A stretch of DNA of 64,000 bases from DATFVA01 sp963832355 (GTDB taxonomy: Bacteria; Bacteroidota; Ignavibacteria; Ignavibacteriales; Ignavibacteriaceae). The DNA is taken from the NCBI GenBank assembly GCA_963832355.1, contig CAWHTX010000014.1:434001-498000 (forward strand), read 5' to 3'. The position numbers and the translations under genes are program-made. The notes below the pieces were generated by a model. That model searched no databases, was not told where the DNA came from, and saw only the letters and a list, made by a program, of their open reading frames with translations. Positions 46,562 through 55,431 of this stretch are shown piece by piece. Every line of letters starts with the position of its first letter. The stretch's first letter is position 1.

Positions 46562-46704
46562 AAAGGGGATAGGGGAAGTGAGATCAGGGATCTGATTGTT
46601 AAAGTGAAAATGTCTTCCGTCGGTTAAACCGACGGCAAAGTAAGCGAGATGACAAGCAGGGATTATTAGCGGGTGATGAAATGTGTTCGAGGTGGAGGTA
46701 TATC

Positions 46705-46953
46705 GTGCCGGGAAACAATAAAGAATCCGAAGAACTGGTATGCGCCTTTTGCGGAGCCCGTGTAAGAGAAGAGGATAACTATTGTCCTGAATGCGGTATA
46801 TTATTCTCCGAGGATGTCTATTGTGAGAATCATCCCAAAATTCCTGCAGAAGGTGTGTGTATAATCTGCGGCCTTCCGTATTGTAAAGCGTGTGGTTATC
46901 GTGTAAACAAATTATTTCTCTGCAGTCTTCACGGCGAAGGGGAAAAATCTTGA
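46705..46953 (+). CDS. Small zinc-ribbon plus B-box-like protein
   Basis: The start is taken at GTG 46705 because GGAGG (46694-46698) lies six bases upstream; the ATG at 46681 would place that site inside the gene. The 82-residue product has a zinc ribbon (CAFCGARVREEDNYCPECG) followed by a B-box-like set (C-x2-H ... CIICGLPYCKACGYR ... C-x2-H). It could bind two or three zinc ions. No enzymatic domain or membrane segment is present. It directly follows the disrupted DUF3857 genes. Its function is unknown; a protein-protein adaptor is possible. Confidence 0.65.
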   Translation: MPGNNKESEELVCAFCGARVREEDNYCPECGILFSEDVYCENHPKIPAEGVCIICGLPYCKACGYRVNKLFLCSLHGEGEKS

Positions 46954-47007
46954 GCAGGTAGTCTAAAATTCTTATCTTCCAAATACTTATACCCAAAAGG
47001 AAAAGAT

Positions 47008-47622
47008 ATGTCGAAGGATAAAAGGATTGACGAATATATTAATAAAGCACAACCATTTGCAAAACCGATATTGAAGAAACTCAGGGGACTGATACATAAA
47101 GGAATTCCGGAAGTTAATGAAACAATAAAATGGGGAATGCCGTTCTTCGAGTATAAAGGCCCTGTATGCAATTTTGCTGCATTCAAACAGCATGCAGTAT
47201 TCGGCTTCTGGAAATACAAACTGATCAATGATCCTAAAGGTCATTTAAAAGAGATCTCTGCCAGGGGAGGGGAGGCTATGGGAAACATGGGGAAGATCAC
47301 CAATGTTAAGGACATTCCCCCGGATAAAGTGATGATTGGTTTTCTAAAGCAGGCAGCTGAGTTGAACGAAAAAGGAATAAAACCTCCGGCTAAGAAGAAA
47401 GCCCCGCCTAAGGAACCTGATATTCCGGACTACATATCTAATGAACTTAAAAAGAACAAGTCTGCTGCAAAAACTTTTAACGGATTCTCACCCTCACACA
47501 GAAAAGAGTATATAGAGTGGATAACTGAAGCAAAGACTGATGCTACGAGACAGAAAAGACTAAAACAGGCCATTAAGTGGATGGAAGACGGAAAGCCGAG
47601 GAACTGGAAGTATATGAAGTAA
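47008..47622 (+). CDS. YdeI/OmpD-associated (DUF1801) family protein
   Basis: A 204-residue soluble protein preceded by AAGGAAAAG. Residues about 5-115 are a DUF1801 domain (IDEYINKAQPFAKPILKKLRGLI, ETIKWGMPFFEYKG). Residues about 140-200 are the YdeI/OmpD-associated C-terminal domain (PDYISNELKKNKSAAKTFNGFSPSHRKEYIEWITEAKTDATRQKRLKQAIKWMEDGK). A Lys-Pro-rich linker (PPAKKKAPPKEP) joins them. Family members have been linked to polymyxin or bacteriocin tolerance, but the biochemical role is not established. It is monocistronic. Confidence 0.88.
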   Translation: MSKDKRIDEYINKAQPFAKPILKKLRGLIHKGIPEVNETIKWGMPFFEYKGPVCNFAAFKQHAVFGFWKYKLINDPKGHLKEISARGGEAMGNMGKITNVKDIPPDKVMIGFLKQAAELNEKGIKPPAKKKAPPKEPDIPDYISNELKKNKSAAKTFNGFSPSHRKEYIEWITEAKTDATRQKRLKQAIKWMEDGKPRNWKYMK

Positions 47623-47653
47623 GCTGACAGGAATAAAAAATAAAGGATAAGTA

Positions 47654-49159
47654 TTACGGCGTTGCGGGTTTAAGACCGTTTTTATTAATAGTTATCCTGA
47701 ATTCAGTGAGGTCTTTGGTGTTTATATTCAGTTTTCCCCTGTGCTGTTTAATCAGCGAATCTACCAGTTCTAATCCCAAAGAATTTGTTTTCTTAAGATC
47801 AAAGTCCCGGGGGAGTCCTATACCGTCATCTGCTATATCAAGCTCAACACAGGAACCCTCTTCTTTAAGCGCTATTTTTATTTTTCCCGACTTATTATCG
47901 GGAAAAGCATGCTTTAGTGCATTGGTGATCAGTTCGTTAAGTATCAGTCCCAGGCTTATCGAAAGATTTATGTCGAGTATAACATCATTCAGATCCAGCT
48001 CCAGCCGCAGATTGCCGATTCTGTTCCTGTAGGCGTTAAACAGGTAAGTTGTAAACTCCCTTGTGTAATCGGCAAAATTTATGCACGATAATTCTTTTGT
48101 CTTGTACAGCTTTTCGTGTATCATGGCCATCGATCTAATTCTCGACTGGCTTGACTTGAGCATTTCGATTATTTCCTCATTATCCAGGTAGTTCAGCTGA
48201 AGATTGAGCAGGCTTGAAATGATCTGAAGGTTATTTTTAATTCTGTGGTGAATCTCTTTCAGGAGGGTTTCTTTTTCTCTCAGAGAAACCTCAAGTTCCA
48301 TCCTGTAATTCCTTCTCTCGGTTATGTCCATTTCCGTCCCGATAAAACCTATCATTCTTCCGCTGCTCAGTCTGCGGGGTGCGGCTGAGATTAAAACCCA
48401 CCTTTGTTCGCCTTTACAGTCAATCCGTACCTCCTCTGAAAAACTTTCCTGCTTTTCATAAGCCTGGTGAATTTCGTCAACAAATTTTTCCCTGTCATCA
48501 GGATGTATCGTGTCAAGCCACCCTTTATTCCTTATTTCATCAAATTCCCGCCTAAGAAATTTAAGCTTGGTTTTATTTGCATAGACAAGGTTATACTCAA
48601 TATCGCTTATCCAGATCATCATGGGAGAAGACTCCGCCATTAAACGGAACCGTTCTTCACTTTCTATAAGTTTAGCCTCAATCTTCTTTTTAACTGTGAT
48701 ATCTGTAAGGGAGACCCGGAAGTTCAGCTCTTTGTTTTTATAATTTCTTACCGGTGTCAGAATGATATGAGCATCCAGCCCTGGTTTGCTTCTCGGGATT
48801 AATTTCACTTCCCAAACATACTGCTCTTTATTCTGACGTCCATGTCTCAGGTTGGTGAGAAACTCTTCAAAATGTTCCCTGGCAATAAAATGAACAAAGG
48901 GTAAATTAAGTGCAGTCCTTTTATTCATTCCCAGCATCTGGGCGGCAGTATAATTTATCTCCTTAATTACACCATGTGAATCAAGGGTAAGGTATCCGTT
49001 GGGCGCAAAATCGTAGAGGTCGGCAAACCGGTCGCGCGATTCTTCCAGTTCTACCTGCTTTTCAAGCAGTTCCGACTTTTGAAGTTCTATCTGAATCTCT
49101 TTTTCGTGAAGCTTTTCAGTTAAGGCTTCCACACTTTCATTATAATTTGATTTACCCAT
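47654..49159 (-). CDS. PAS-domain sensor histidine kinase (HisKA_2 type)
   Basis: A 501-residue soluble kinase. An N-terminal coiled coil (VEALTEKLHEKEIQIELQKSELLEKQVELEESRDRF, residues ~8-45) leads into two PAS domains (about 45-155 and 165-285, the second ending IGFIGTEMDITERR). The phospho-acceptor His is in LLKEIHHRIKNNLQIISSLLNLQ near residue 300, the HisKA_2 form. The HATPase_c_2 domain shows LILNELITNALKHAFPD (N box), DIADDGIGLP and SLGLELV. It has no membrane segment. It follows the CheB-CheR gene by 23 bp and very likely shares its operon. Lone receivers such as 52288 are plausible partners. Confidence 0.93.
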   Translation of the reverse strand: MGKSNYNESVEALTEKLHEKEIQIELQKSELLEKQVELEESRDRFADLYDFAPNGYLTLDSHGVIKEINYTAAQMLGMNKRTALNLPFVHFIAREHFEEFLTNLRHGRQNKEQYVWEVKLIPRSKPGLDAHIILTPVRNYKNKELNFRVSLTDITVKKKIEAKLIESEERFRLMAESSPMMIWISDIEYNLVYANKTKLKFLRREFDEIRNKGWLDTIHPDDREKFVDEIHQAYEKQESFSEEVRIDCKGEQRWVLISAAPRRLSSGRMIGFIGTEMDITERRNYRMELEVSLREKETLLKEIHHRIKNNLQIISSLLNLQLNYLDNEEIIEMLKSSQSRIRSMAMIHEKLYKTKELSCINFADYTREFTTYLFNAYRNRIGNLRLELDLNDVILDINLSISLGLILNELITNALKHAFPDNKSGKIKIALKEEGSCVELDIADDGIGLPRDFDLKKTNSLGLELVDSLIKQHRGKLNINTKDLTEFRITINKNGLKPATP

Positions 49160-49182
49160 AATTCCGTTCCGGTACTGCTGAT

Positions 49183-52116
49183 TTAGTCTTCTTCTCTGAT
49201 CATCAATAAAATGTATTCCTTTTCCTTACCCGGCACACGAAAAACCTGCGAGTTCATAAGCAGGTTTTTTTTGTCGATTTTGAAACGAGAATTATTCAAT
49301 TCTTTTTTACCTGATAAAATATTCCCGATTGTCTTTTTTAAGAGGTCCTTGTTCCATTTGCCGTTGCCGATTTCGAATATGCTCTTTCCCACGGTGCTTT
49401 CTGCATCAATCTTAAAAATATCAAAGAATGTCCTGGTAGCATCTATAATTTCTAAATCATCATTAAGTATTACGATTGCTCCTTCTACGTTGCTGAACAA
49501 TTCATTCGCAAAATTCTTACCATCGAGAGCAGTATCACGCTCTCTCCTTAAAGTATCCACATTGTAAAGGGAGATAACGACTCCGTCGATTTTATTATCC
49601 TCTGTGCGGTAGGGGCGGATCATAACGGAATACCAGTTGTTCTCTTTATCCTTTATCTGGAATTCTTTCGTCTCAAGATTATCCAGAACCTCCAGTATAT
49701 GTTCTTTGATTTCCGGAATTTCGATATTCGGGTTTATATTACCTATCGGTCTCCCTATATCGCTGGTAATCAGGTTCCATATCTTTTCAGCTTTGGGAGT
49801 ATATCTCCTGATCTTCAGATCCCTGTCGAGCATTATTATCGGGATATGCAGACTAGAAATTAAATTCTGCAAATCATTATTAATAATATTCAGCTGATCA
49901 TTCCGGTTGGAAAGTTCATCATTCACAATTTCAAGTTCTTCATTGGTCGATTGAAGTTCTTCCCTGGCTGTCTCCATTTCCTCATTAGTGCTCTGCAGTT
50001 CCTCGTTACTCGACTGCAGCTCTTCAAGTGCAGACCGCAGTTCTTCATTTGCAGCGTCGCGTTCTTCAATAATTGATTGAAGGTGTTCTTTTGTAAGTAT
50101 AAGTTCTTTTTTTATCCTGTCTGTCTCTGATTCAGAGTTCGTAGAAATAACATTTTTCCGGTCTTTATTAGTTTTCTGAGTACCTGTTTTTTTATTCTTC
50201 CCGTCTTCTTTTTCCCTGAAAAGAATGAGGTAGGATTCATCATTGCCCGTACTTGTTCTAACCGGGAGCACCACAATATCAAGGAGCCCTGAGGAGCCGT
50301 CGCTCTCAAAACGTATATCTTCAACCGTTACATTTTCTCCGGTCTGCTTCACCCTCCTGATAGCGCTTCTGAGATCGAGATTGAGTATTTCCTTAAGCAT
50401 TTTGAAAACATTAAGGCTGGCATCACCTATGCTCGGATCCAGGTAGCCGCTTATATTGCCGCGGAACTGGATAATATCCATCGAAGAGTTTATAAGTATT
50501 CCCGGGGGTGAATACTCACTCAGGATGAGCCTGTCGGCTTCCTTTTGAATATCTATTTTATCAGAATTAAAATTCTGTAATTTCTGATTCTGGGTTCTTT
50601 CGGGATAGGAATAAGAAAAATTAACGCCGATATGATGATCGGTCTGTCTTTTATTGTATAACTTGAACTTCCGGTCGTTCAGATAAAATAGATCTCCGAA
50701 TCCGCCCACTGATTCTGATGTACCCAGAAGCAAAAAGCCGTCCGGTTTCAGAGCATAATGAAAAATTGGCAGCACTTTTTTCTGAAGTTCCTGGGAAAAG
50801 TAAATAAGCAGGTTGCGGCAGCTTATAAAGTCGATCCTGGAGAAAGGAGGATCCTTGGCAATATCCTGTCTGGCAAAAATACAGACCTCCCTGATTGATT
50901 TTATTACCTGGTAAGCGCCATTGTGTTTAACAAAATATTTCCTTCGGATCTCCTCCGGGATATCTTTTAATTCCGTTTCAAGATAGATACCCGACCTTGC
51001 TTTGTCGATAGCCGGGTCGCTTATATCAGTAGCAAAAACCTGGATGGTGCCGGCCTCAATTTTGTTTCCAAGATACTCAAATAGTGAGATAACTATTGAG
51101 TAAACCTCTTCACCTGAAGAGCAGCCCGGGATCCATATTCTAAGCGGTTTTTCAAATGATATATCTTTTGTTATCTGAGGAAAAACCTTGCTTTTCAGCA
51201 TTCCAAAAACTTCCGGATCTCGGAAAAAGCTGGTAACATTTATCAGCAGATCTTTATAGAGTTCATATACTTCGTTATTTGATACATTAATGATATTAAC
51301 GTAGTGTTTTAGGTTCTCCGTCTTGTTCAGCACCATTCTTCTGGTGATGCGTCTTTTAATAGTGTTTAACTTGTAGTTCGAAAAATCAACACCTGTTGTG
51401 GTGCGGAGCTTTCTGAATATTGCAGTATAACTGTCCTCTTCTTCCGGCTTTTGTTCAGACTCTTTTTCCTTGGATGAAGTGAAGGCAATATAGGGGTGAG
51501 ATGCTATCCGTACCAGTTCTCTCCCGATCTGGTCAGGCGACAGCACAATATCAACATTGCCTGAATCAATAGCGTTCATAGGCATCCCGGTGTATTTTGC
51601 CGATGCCTCATCCTGTGCAAAAGTCAGCCCGCCTTCACCCTTTATCATACGCAGACCTTCTGTCCCGTCAGATGCAGTTCCTGAGAGTACGATCCCTATA
51701 GCCCTGTTTTTTTCTACTTTAGCAAGTGATTTGAAGAAATAATCTATAGGAAGATAAATGCCTTCTGACTTGGTCCTTTCAGAAAGCTCGAGCTTCCCGT
51801 CCTCAAGGAATAAATATTTATTCGGCGGAATTGCATAAATATGGTTGCTTTTGATTTTGGTTGTCCCCTTTACCTGAAGCACAGGCATACTGGTATGCTT
51901 TGAAAATATTTCCGAAAGTTTACTTTCGTGGTTCGGTTCCAGATGCATGATAAATACAAAGGACATGCCTGTATCACCAGGTAAAGATTCTATCAGTTCG
52001 GTGAAAGCTTCAAGTCCTCCTGCGGACGCGCCGATACCGACAATTGCAACAGGATCATCATTATTATTATTGCGGAGACGTGATGATTTCTCGCCCTTTG
52101 TTTTTTTTGCGGACAT
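49183..52116 (-). CDS. CheB-CheR methylesterase/methyltransferase hybrid with PAS domains
   Basis: The start is taken at ATG 52116, with GAGGG (52121-52125) upstream; the frame could also begin at TTG 52131. Order in the 977 residues: a CheB methylesterase (GIGASAGGLEA, VFIMHLEPNHESKLSEIF, GIVLSGTASDGTEGL, giving the Ser-His-Asp triad); a CheR methyltransferase (IWIPGCSSGEEVYSIVISLFEYLG, FSRIDFISCRNLLIYF); and a long coiled coil with repeated ELQSTNEE units (about residues 690-755). Two PAS domains end the protein. No CheY, CheA or receptor gene is nearby. Such hybrids often control kinases rather than chemotaxis; here the next gene is a PAS kinase. Confidence 0.93.
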   Translation of the reverse strand: MSAKKTKGEKSSRLRNNNNDDPVAIVGIGASAGGLEAFTELIESLPGDTGMSFVFIMHLEPNHESKLSEIFSKHTSMPVLQVKGTTKIKSNHIYAIPPNKYLFLEDGKLELSERTKSEGIYLPIDYFFKSLAKVEKNRAIGIVLSGTASDGTEGLRMIKGEGGLTFAQDEASAKYTGMPMNAIDSGNVDIVLSPDQIGRELVRIASHPYIAFTSSKEKESEQKPEEEDSYTAIFRKLRTTTGVDFSNYKLNTIKRRITRRMVLNKTENLKHYVNIINVSNNEVYELYKDLLINVTSFFRDPEVFGMLKSKVFPQITKDISFEKPLRIWIPGCSSGEEVYSIVISLFEYLGNKIEAGTIQVFATDISDPAIDKARSGIYLETELKDIPEEIRRKYFVKHNGAYQVIKSIREVCIFARQDIAKDPPFSRIDFISCRNLLIYFSQELQKKVLPIFHYALKPDGFLLLGTSESVGGFGDLFYLNDRKFKLYNKRQTDHHIGVNFSYSYPERTQNQKLQNFNSDKIDIQKEADRLILSEYSPPGILINSSMDIIQFRGNISGYLDPSIGDASLNVFKMLKEILNLDLRSAIRRVKQTGENVTVEDIRFESDGSSGLLDIVVLPVRTSTGNDESYLILFREKEDGKNKKTGTQKTNKDRKNVISTNSESETDRIKKELILTKEHLQSIIEERDAANEELRSALEELQSSNEELQSTNEEMETAREELQSTNEELEIVNDELSNRNDQLNIINNDLQNLISSLHIPIIMLDRDLKIRRYTPKAEKIWNLITSDIGRPIGNINPNIEIPEIKEHILEVLDNLETKEFQIKDKENNWYSVMIRPYRTEDNKIDGVVISLYNVDTLRRERDTALDGKNFANELFSNVEGAIVILNDDLEIIDATRTFFDIFKIDAESTVGKSIFEIGNGKWNKDLLKKTIGNILSGKKELNNSRFKIDKKNLLMNSQVFRVPGKEKEYILLMIREED

Positions 52117-52287
52117 GCATCCCTCACTCAAAATAAGAATTAACTCTTCGCGCGGAAGAGACTAAAATATAATCGCATTTTGAGTACAAAGTAAACAATA
52201 ATCTTATATCAGTTTAAGTACGATATCAACCCGGAAGTATGTGTGATATTTAACATAAAATGACCATTAAAAATCATTGAGCAAAGT

Positions 52288-52674
52288 TCAGGTTGGCAGA
52301 CCACTTACGTTTAGACCCCCGGTCATTTCTTTGACTAGTTTTAAGAGTTCTTCAGATTCGAATGGTTTTGCCAGGTAGTCACAAGGGAATAGATCTTTTT
52401 TTATCTTTTCTAAAAGTACTTTCGAAGATCCTGAGATTATGATGATTGGAGTGTTGTCAACTTTATTGATTTCTTTAAGGACTGCCTCATTTGATTCCTT
52501 TCCCAGGAATAAATCAGCGATAATCAGATCAGGTTTGTTGGATTTGTAGTGTTCGAGTAGATCTTTGGCTGATCTTACCATTACCGGCTTATAATTATTT
52601 CTTTTAAGTAATGATTTGATATCGAGAGAAATGATACCGTCATTCTCGGCTATCAGCACGGTTCTTTTGAACAT
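52288..52674 (-). CDS. Single-domain response regulator
   Basis: A 128-residue receiver-only protein. E10/D11-type acidic residues are in TVLIAENDGIISLD (the pocket reads E-N-D), the phospho-acceptor Asp is in DLIIADLFLG, Ser replaces Thr in IIIISGSSK, and the conserved Lys is in YLAKPFESEEL. It sits between the CheB-CheR/kinase operon and the Crp/Fnr gene and is divergent from the latter. It is a likely phosphorylation target of the kinase at 47654, though no direct proof is in the sequence. Confidence 0.88.
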   Translation of the reverse strand: MFKRTVLIAENDGIISLDIKSLLKRNNYKPVMVRSAKDLLEHYKSNKPDLIIADLFLGKESNEAVLKEINKVDNTPIIIISGSSKVLLEKIKKDLFPCDYLAKPFESEELLKLVKEMTGGLNVSGLPT

Positions 52675-52969
52675 TATCCACCCTTAATTATGAAAAACCG
52701 GACTCGTGAAGATTCAGTGACCGAAAGATAAATTCTCAAAATAAGATTGTCAATAGGATCTTTCAGAAAGAATAAGAATGTTTTCCCTAACTGTTTTTGT
52801 GTAAACAACTTAGGTGGTACAGGCAGCCTGAAGAAATGAAGACTATGCTGCCTGGTATAGAGAGATAAAAGTGCTGGTGATCATTGATGGTGATTAATTA
52901 CTGTAATTTTTAGCACAAAATATTTGATTCTTTACTCCTAAATTAGCACCTAAAATGATGGTGAGGAAT

Positions 52970-53650
52970 ATGATAGATTCAAACATTACAATTAAATACG
53001 TTCCTATCTTTTACGAGCTCAATAAAGAATATCAGGCGAAGATTGAGCAGATGGGGATAATGAGAAATTACAAAAAAGACACAACTATCCTTAGTAAATC
53101 GTATTCAGGCTCAGGTCTGTACGTTATAACGAAAGGAAAAGTTAAAGTTGTTGAGAATGATTCTGAGGGGGGAGAGATCATCCTTGAGTTCCTCGGAGAG
53201 CATGATTATTTCGGAGAGATGTCTATTATAGATAATAAATACCCTTCAGCGGATGTTATTGCAATGGAGGATACAGAGTTATTCTTTCTTGCGCGTGATG
53301 AATTTCTGAATCTTCTGAAAGAAAATCCAAACATAGGGATAGCGCTGCTTGAAGAACTGACAAGAAGACTGAGAATGTCAGATTCGAAAATAAAGTCGCT
53401 TTCTATTGCCAATGCAGAAGGCAGAATTGCAGCTGCAATTCTTCAGATCGCGGAAAATACAGGAATTATTCACCAGGGATCGGTTCAGGTTACATTACCG
53501 TATCAGCATGATATTGCAAACCTTGCAGGAACGTCAAGGGAAACGGTTTCGAGGGTGATGCATTCACTTCAGAAAAAAGGATTGATTGAATTCGACGGCT
53601 CAAAAATCAGGATACCCGATTATAACAACTTCAGGAAAAGTTACAGCTGA
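52970..53650 (+). CDS. Crp/Fnr family transcriptional regulator (paralogue)
   Basis: The start is chosen at ATG 52970, where the alignment with the paralogue at 5215 begins and GTGAGGA lies just upstream; the frame extends to an ATG at 52955. The 226-residue protein has a cNMP-like sensor domain (IFYELNKEYQAKIEQMGIMRNYKKDT, GEHDYFGEMSIIDNKYPSADV) and a winged helix (QHDIANLAGTSRETVSRVMHSLQKKGLIEFDGSKIRIPDYNNF). The recognition helix and C-terminus are nearly identical to the paralogue, so both may bind the same DNA site with different sensing. No Fe-S cysteines are seen. Confidence 0.92.
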   Translation: MIDSNITIKYVPIFYELNKEYQAKIEQMGIMRNYKKDTTILSKSYSGSGLYVITKGKVKVVENDSEGGEIILEFLGEHDYFGEMSIIDNKYPSADVIAMEDTELFFLARDEFLNLLKENPNIGIALLEELTRRLRMSDSKIKSLSIANAEGRIAAAILQIAENTGIIHQGSVQVTLPYQHDIANLAGTSRETVSRVMHSLQKKGLIEFDGSKIRIPDYNNFRKSYS

Positions 53651-53770
53651 TCTAAGGTTAGCTTTACAAGAATTTTAAAAAATTAAAATTGCCGTTTCAA
53701 CTTTGGGGAATAAGCCTGGGGAGATCAAGGTTGACTGCGACAGTCATTCTTGTCTTATATCCTCGCATTG

Positions 53771-53803
53771 TTTGAATAATTATATTTTTCTTTTGTATGT
53801 TTC
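53771..53803 (+). promoter_or_regulatory. Possible Bacteroidota-type promoter of the MFS gene
   Basis: TTTG at 53771-53774 and TATGTTTC at 53796-53803 are 21 bases apart, one mismatch from the TTTG/TAnnTTTG consensus, and lie just before the MFS gene start. Confidence 0.35.
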
Positions 53804-53820
53804 ATCCATGCTAAAAACGG

Positions 53821-55128
53821 ATGGTGCTGTACCCTTTAATGAAAAAGCCGATAATTTCTTCTCTTAAAAACTTCAATCAAAACACCTTTTCTTCCTTAAA
53901 AATCAGGAATTACCGTTTATATTTTCTCGGGCAGAGTGTTTCTTTATCCGGTACCTGGATGCAGACTATCGGGCAGGCCTGGCTTGTGTTAAAGCTTACA
54001 AACTCGGGTACTGCATTGGGCTTTGTTACGGCACTCCAGTTCCTTCCCGTGCTTATATTCGGGGCGATGGGAGGAGTTATTGCGGATAGACTTCCGAAAC
54101 GTAAGATTCTTTACTTTACCCAGACTACTGCCGCGTTACTGGCTTTTACATTGGGAATTCTAGTCGTTACCGGTGCTGTAAAACTTTGGATGATATATAT
54201 ACTGGCTTCGATGCTGGGATTGGTAAATGCGATTGATAATCCGACGAGGCGTACATTTGTTATGGAAATGGTAGGGAGTAAGCAGTTAAGTAACGCTGTT
54301 ACGCTTTTCTCAACTGCGTTTAACTTAAGCCGCATTGCGGGACCGGCAATTGCGGGTGCTGTTATTGCAGCTTTCGGACTAGCACCATGTTTTTTTGTTA
54401 ATGCCGCATCATATATCGCCGTACTGATATCTTTGTTTTTAATGCATGCCATCGAACTTCACCAGGTTGAACCGGTTAAGAGAGCGAAAGGTCAGCTGAG
54501 GGAAGGATTCAGGTACGTAAACAGTATGCCTATTTTAAAATATTTACTGATAATGGTTGCTATTGTGGGCACTTTAACTTTCGAATTCCAGGTGAACCTT
54601 CCGCTGCTTGCCAAATATACTTTCGGAACAGAAGCTGACGGTTATGCGCTGTTAAATACCTCAATGGGTATTGGTGCTGTGATAGGCGGGATACTTATTG
54701 CAGGAAGAAAAAGGATCAAACCAATAGACCTGATTTATACATCATTCATTTTCGGAATTACCATTATTCTGACTGCAGTAACACCAACTATACATTTGGC
54801 AATTTTTATGATGATCATCGTGGGAATATTTTTAATACAATTCACTTCCTACGGAGAAACAATGCTTCAGCTGGAGAGTGCTCCAAATATGAGAAGCAGG
54901 GTGATGTCATTATGGTCTATAGCATTCCTGGGCTCGACCCCGATTGGGGGACTAATTATTGGGTGGATAGGGGAGTATGCTTCGCCGAGATGGGGGTTAA
55001 CCGTGAGCGGAGCAGCTGCTGTTGCAGCAGGGGTATTCGGATTAATTAAGATCAAAAATATTAAATTGAAAAGTCTTGAGCCCGAACTTGCCGAACCAAT
55101 TCCCGTTGAAGATACCAAAGGCGCTTAA
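53821..55128 (+). CDS. MFS transporter (MFS_3/EntS-like exporter)
   Basis: A 435-residue, 12-helix major facilitator protein. The start may instead be the in-frame ATG at 53839; neither has a clear ribosome site. Signatures: FSSLKIRNYRLYFLGQSVSLSGTWMQTIGQAWLVL, the A-motif-like GGVIADRLPKRKIL, and NAIDNPTRRTFVMEMVG. These match the enterobactin-exporter-like MFS_3 group, whose members mostly export small molecules. The N-terminus is cytoplasmic and the C-terminal tail acidic (EPELAEPIPVED). It is monocistronic; the substrate is unknown. Confidence 0.88.
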   Translation: MVLYPLMKKPIISSLKNFNQNTFSSLKIRNYRLYFLGQSVSLSGTWMQTIGQAWLVLKLTNSGTALGFVTALQFLPVLIFGAMGGVIADRLPKRKILYFTQTTAALLAFTLGILVVTGAVKLWMIYILASMLGLVNAIDNPTRRTFVMEMVGSKQLSNAVTLFSTAFNLSRIAGPAIAGAVIAAFGLAPCFFVNAASYIAVLISLFLMHAIELHQVEPVKRAKGQLREGFRYVNSMPILKYLLIMVAIVGTLTFEFQVNLPLLAKYTFGTEADGYALLNTSMGIGAVIGGILIAGRKRIKPIDLIYTSFIFGITIILTAVTPTIHLAIFMMIIVGIFLIQFTSYGETMLQLESAPNMRSRVMSLWSIAFLGSTPIGGLIIGWIGEYASPRWGLTVSGAAAVAAGVFGLIKIKNIKLKSLEPELAEPIPVEDTKGA

Positions 55129-55312
55129 AAGAAGTCAATATATTATCTGCCCTCTGTTTGCCTGAATAATATCAGCACAGATGTGCAAAAACCACTTCAG
55201 AAAACCAAAAAAATTTTACTAACAGGGTAGAATCCAGCCTTACTTATCTCCGCTAACTAAGTTATAAATCATTTATGATTATCCCGGGAGATTAGTACGG
55301 TATAAAAGGCAT

Positions 55313-55378
55313 CTGAAAACGTTCTGAAAACAATGTGAAAACGTTCTGAAAACGTTCTGAAAACAATGTGAAAACGTT
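55313..55378. repeat. Six-fold 11-bp direct repeat (TGAAAAC-phased) upstream of the DUF6266-like gene
   Basis: Six units of exactly 11 bp: CTGAAAACGTT, CTGAAAACAAT, GTGAAAACGTT, then the same three again, so the array is also an exact 33-bp tandem duplication. TGAAAAC starts at 55314, 55325, 55336, 55347, 55358 and 55369. The array lies 53 bp before the ATG at 55432. The A4 tracts repeat at about one helical turn, which should bend the DNA. The rest of the 55129-55431 gap shows nothing else. Confidence 0.9.
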
Positions 55379-55431
55379 GTAATTAACATATTAAAATCGT
55401 ATATTGGTACATCAATTTTATGGAGGATATT

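Noticed and set aside
55313..55378. Short direct repeats considered as a CRISPR array
   Set aside because: Units are only 11 bp with no spacers, and no cas genes are nearby; it is a simple tandem array.
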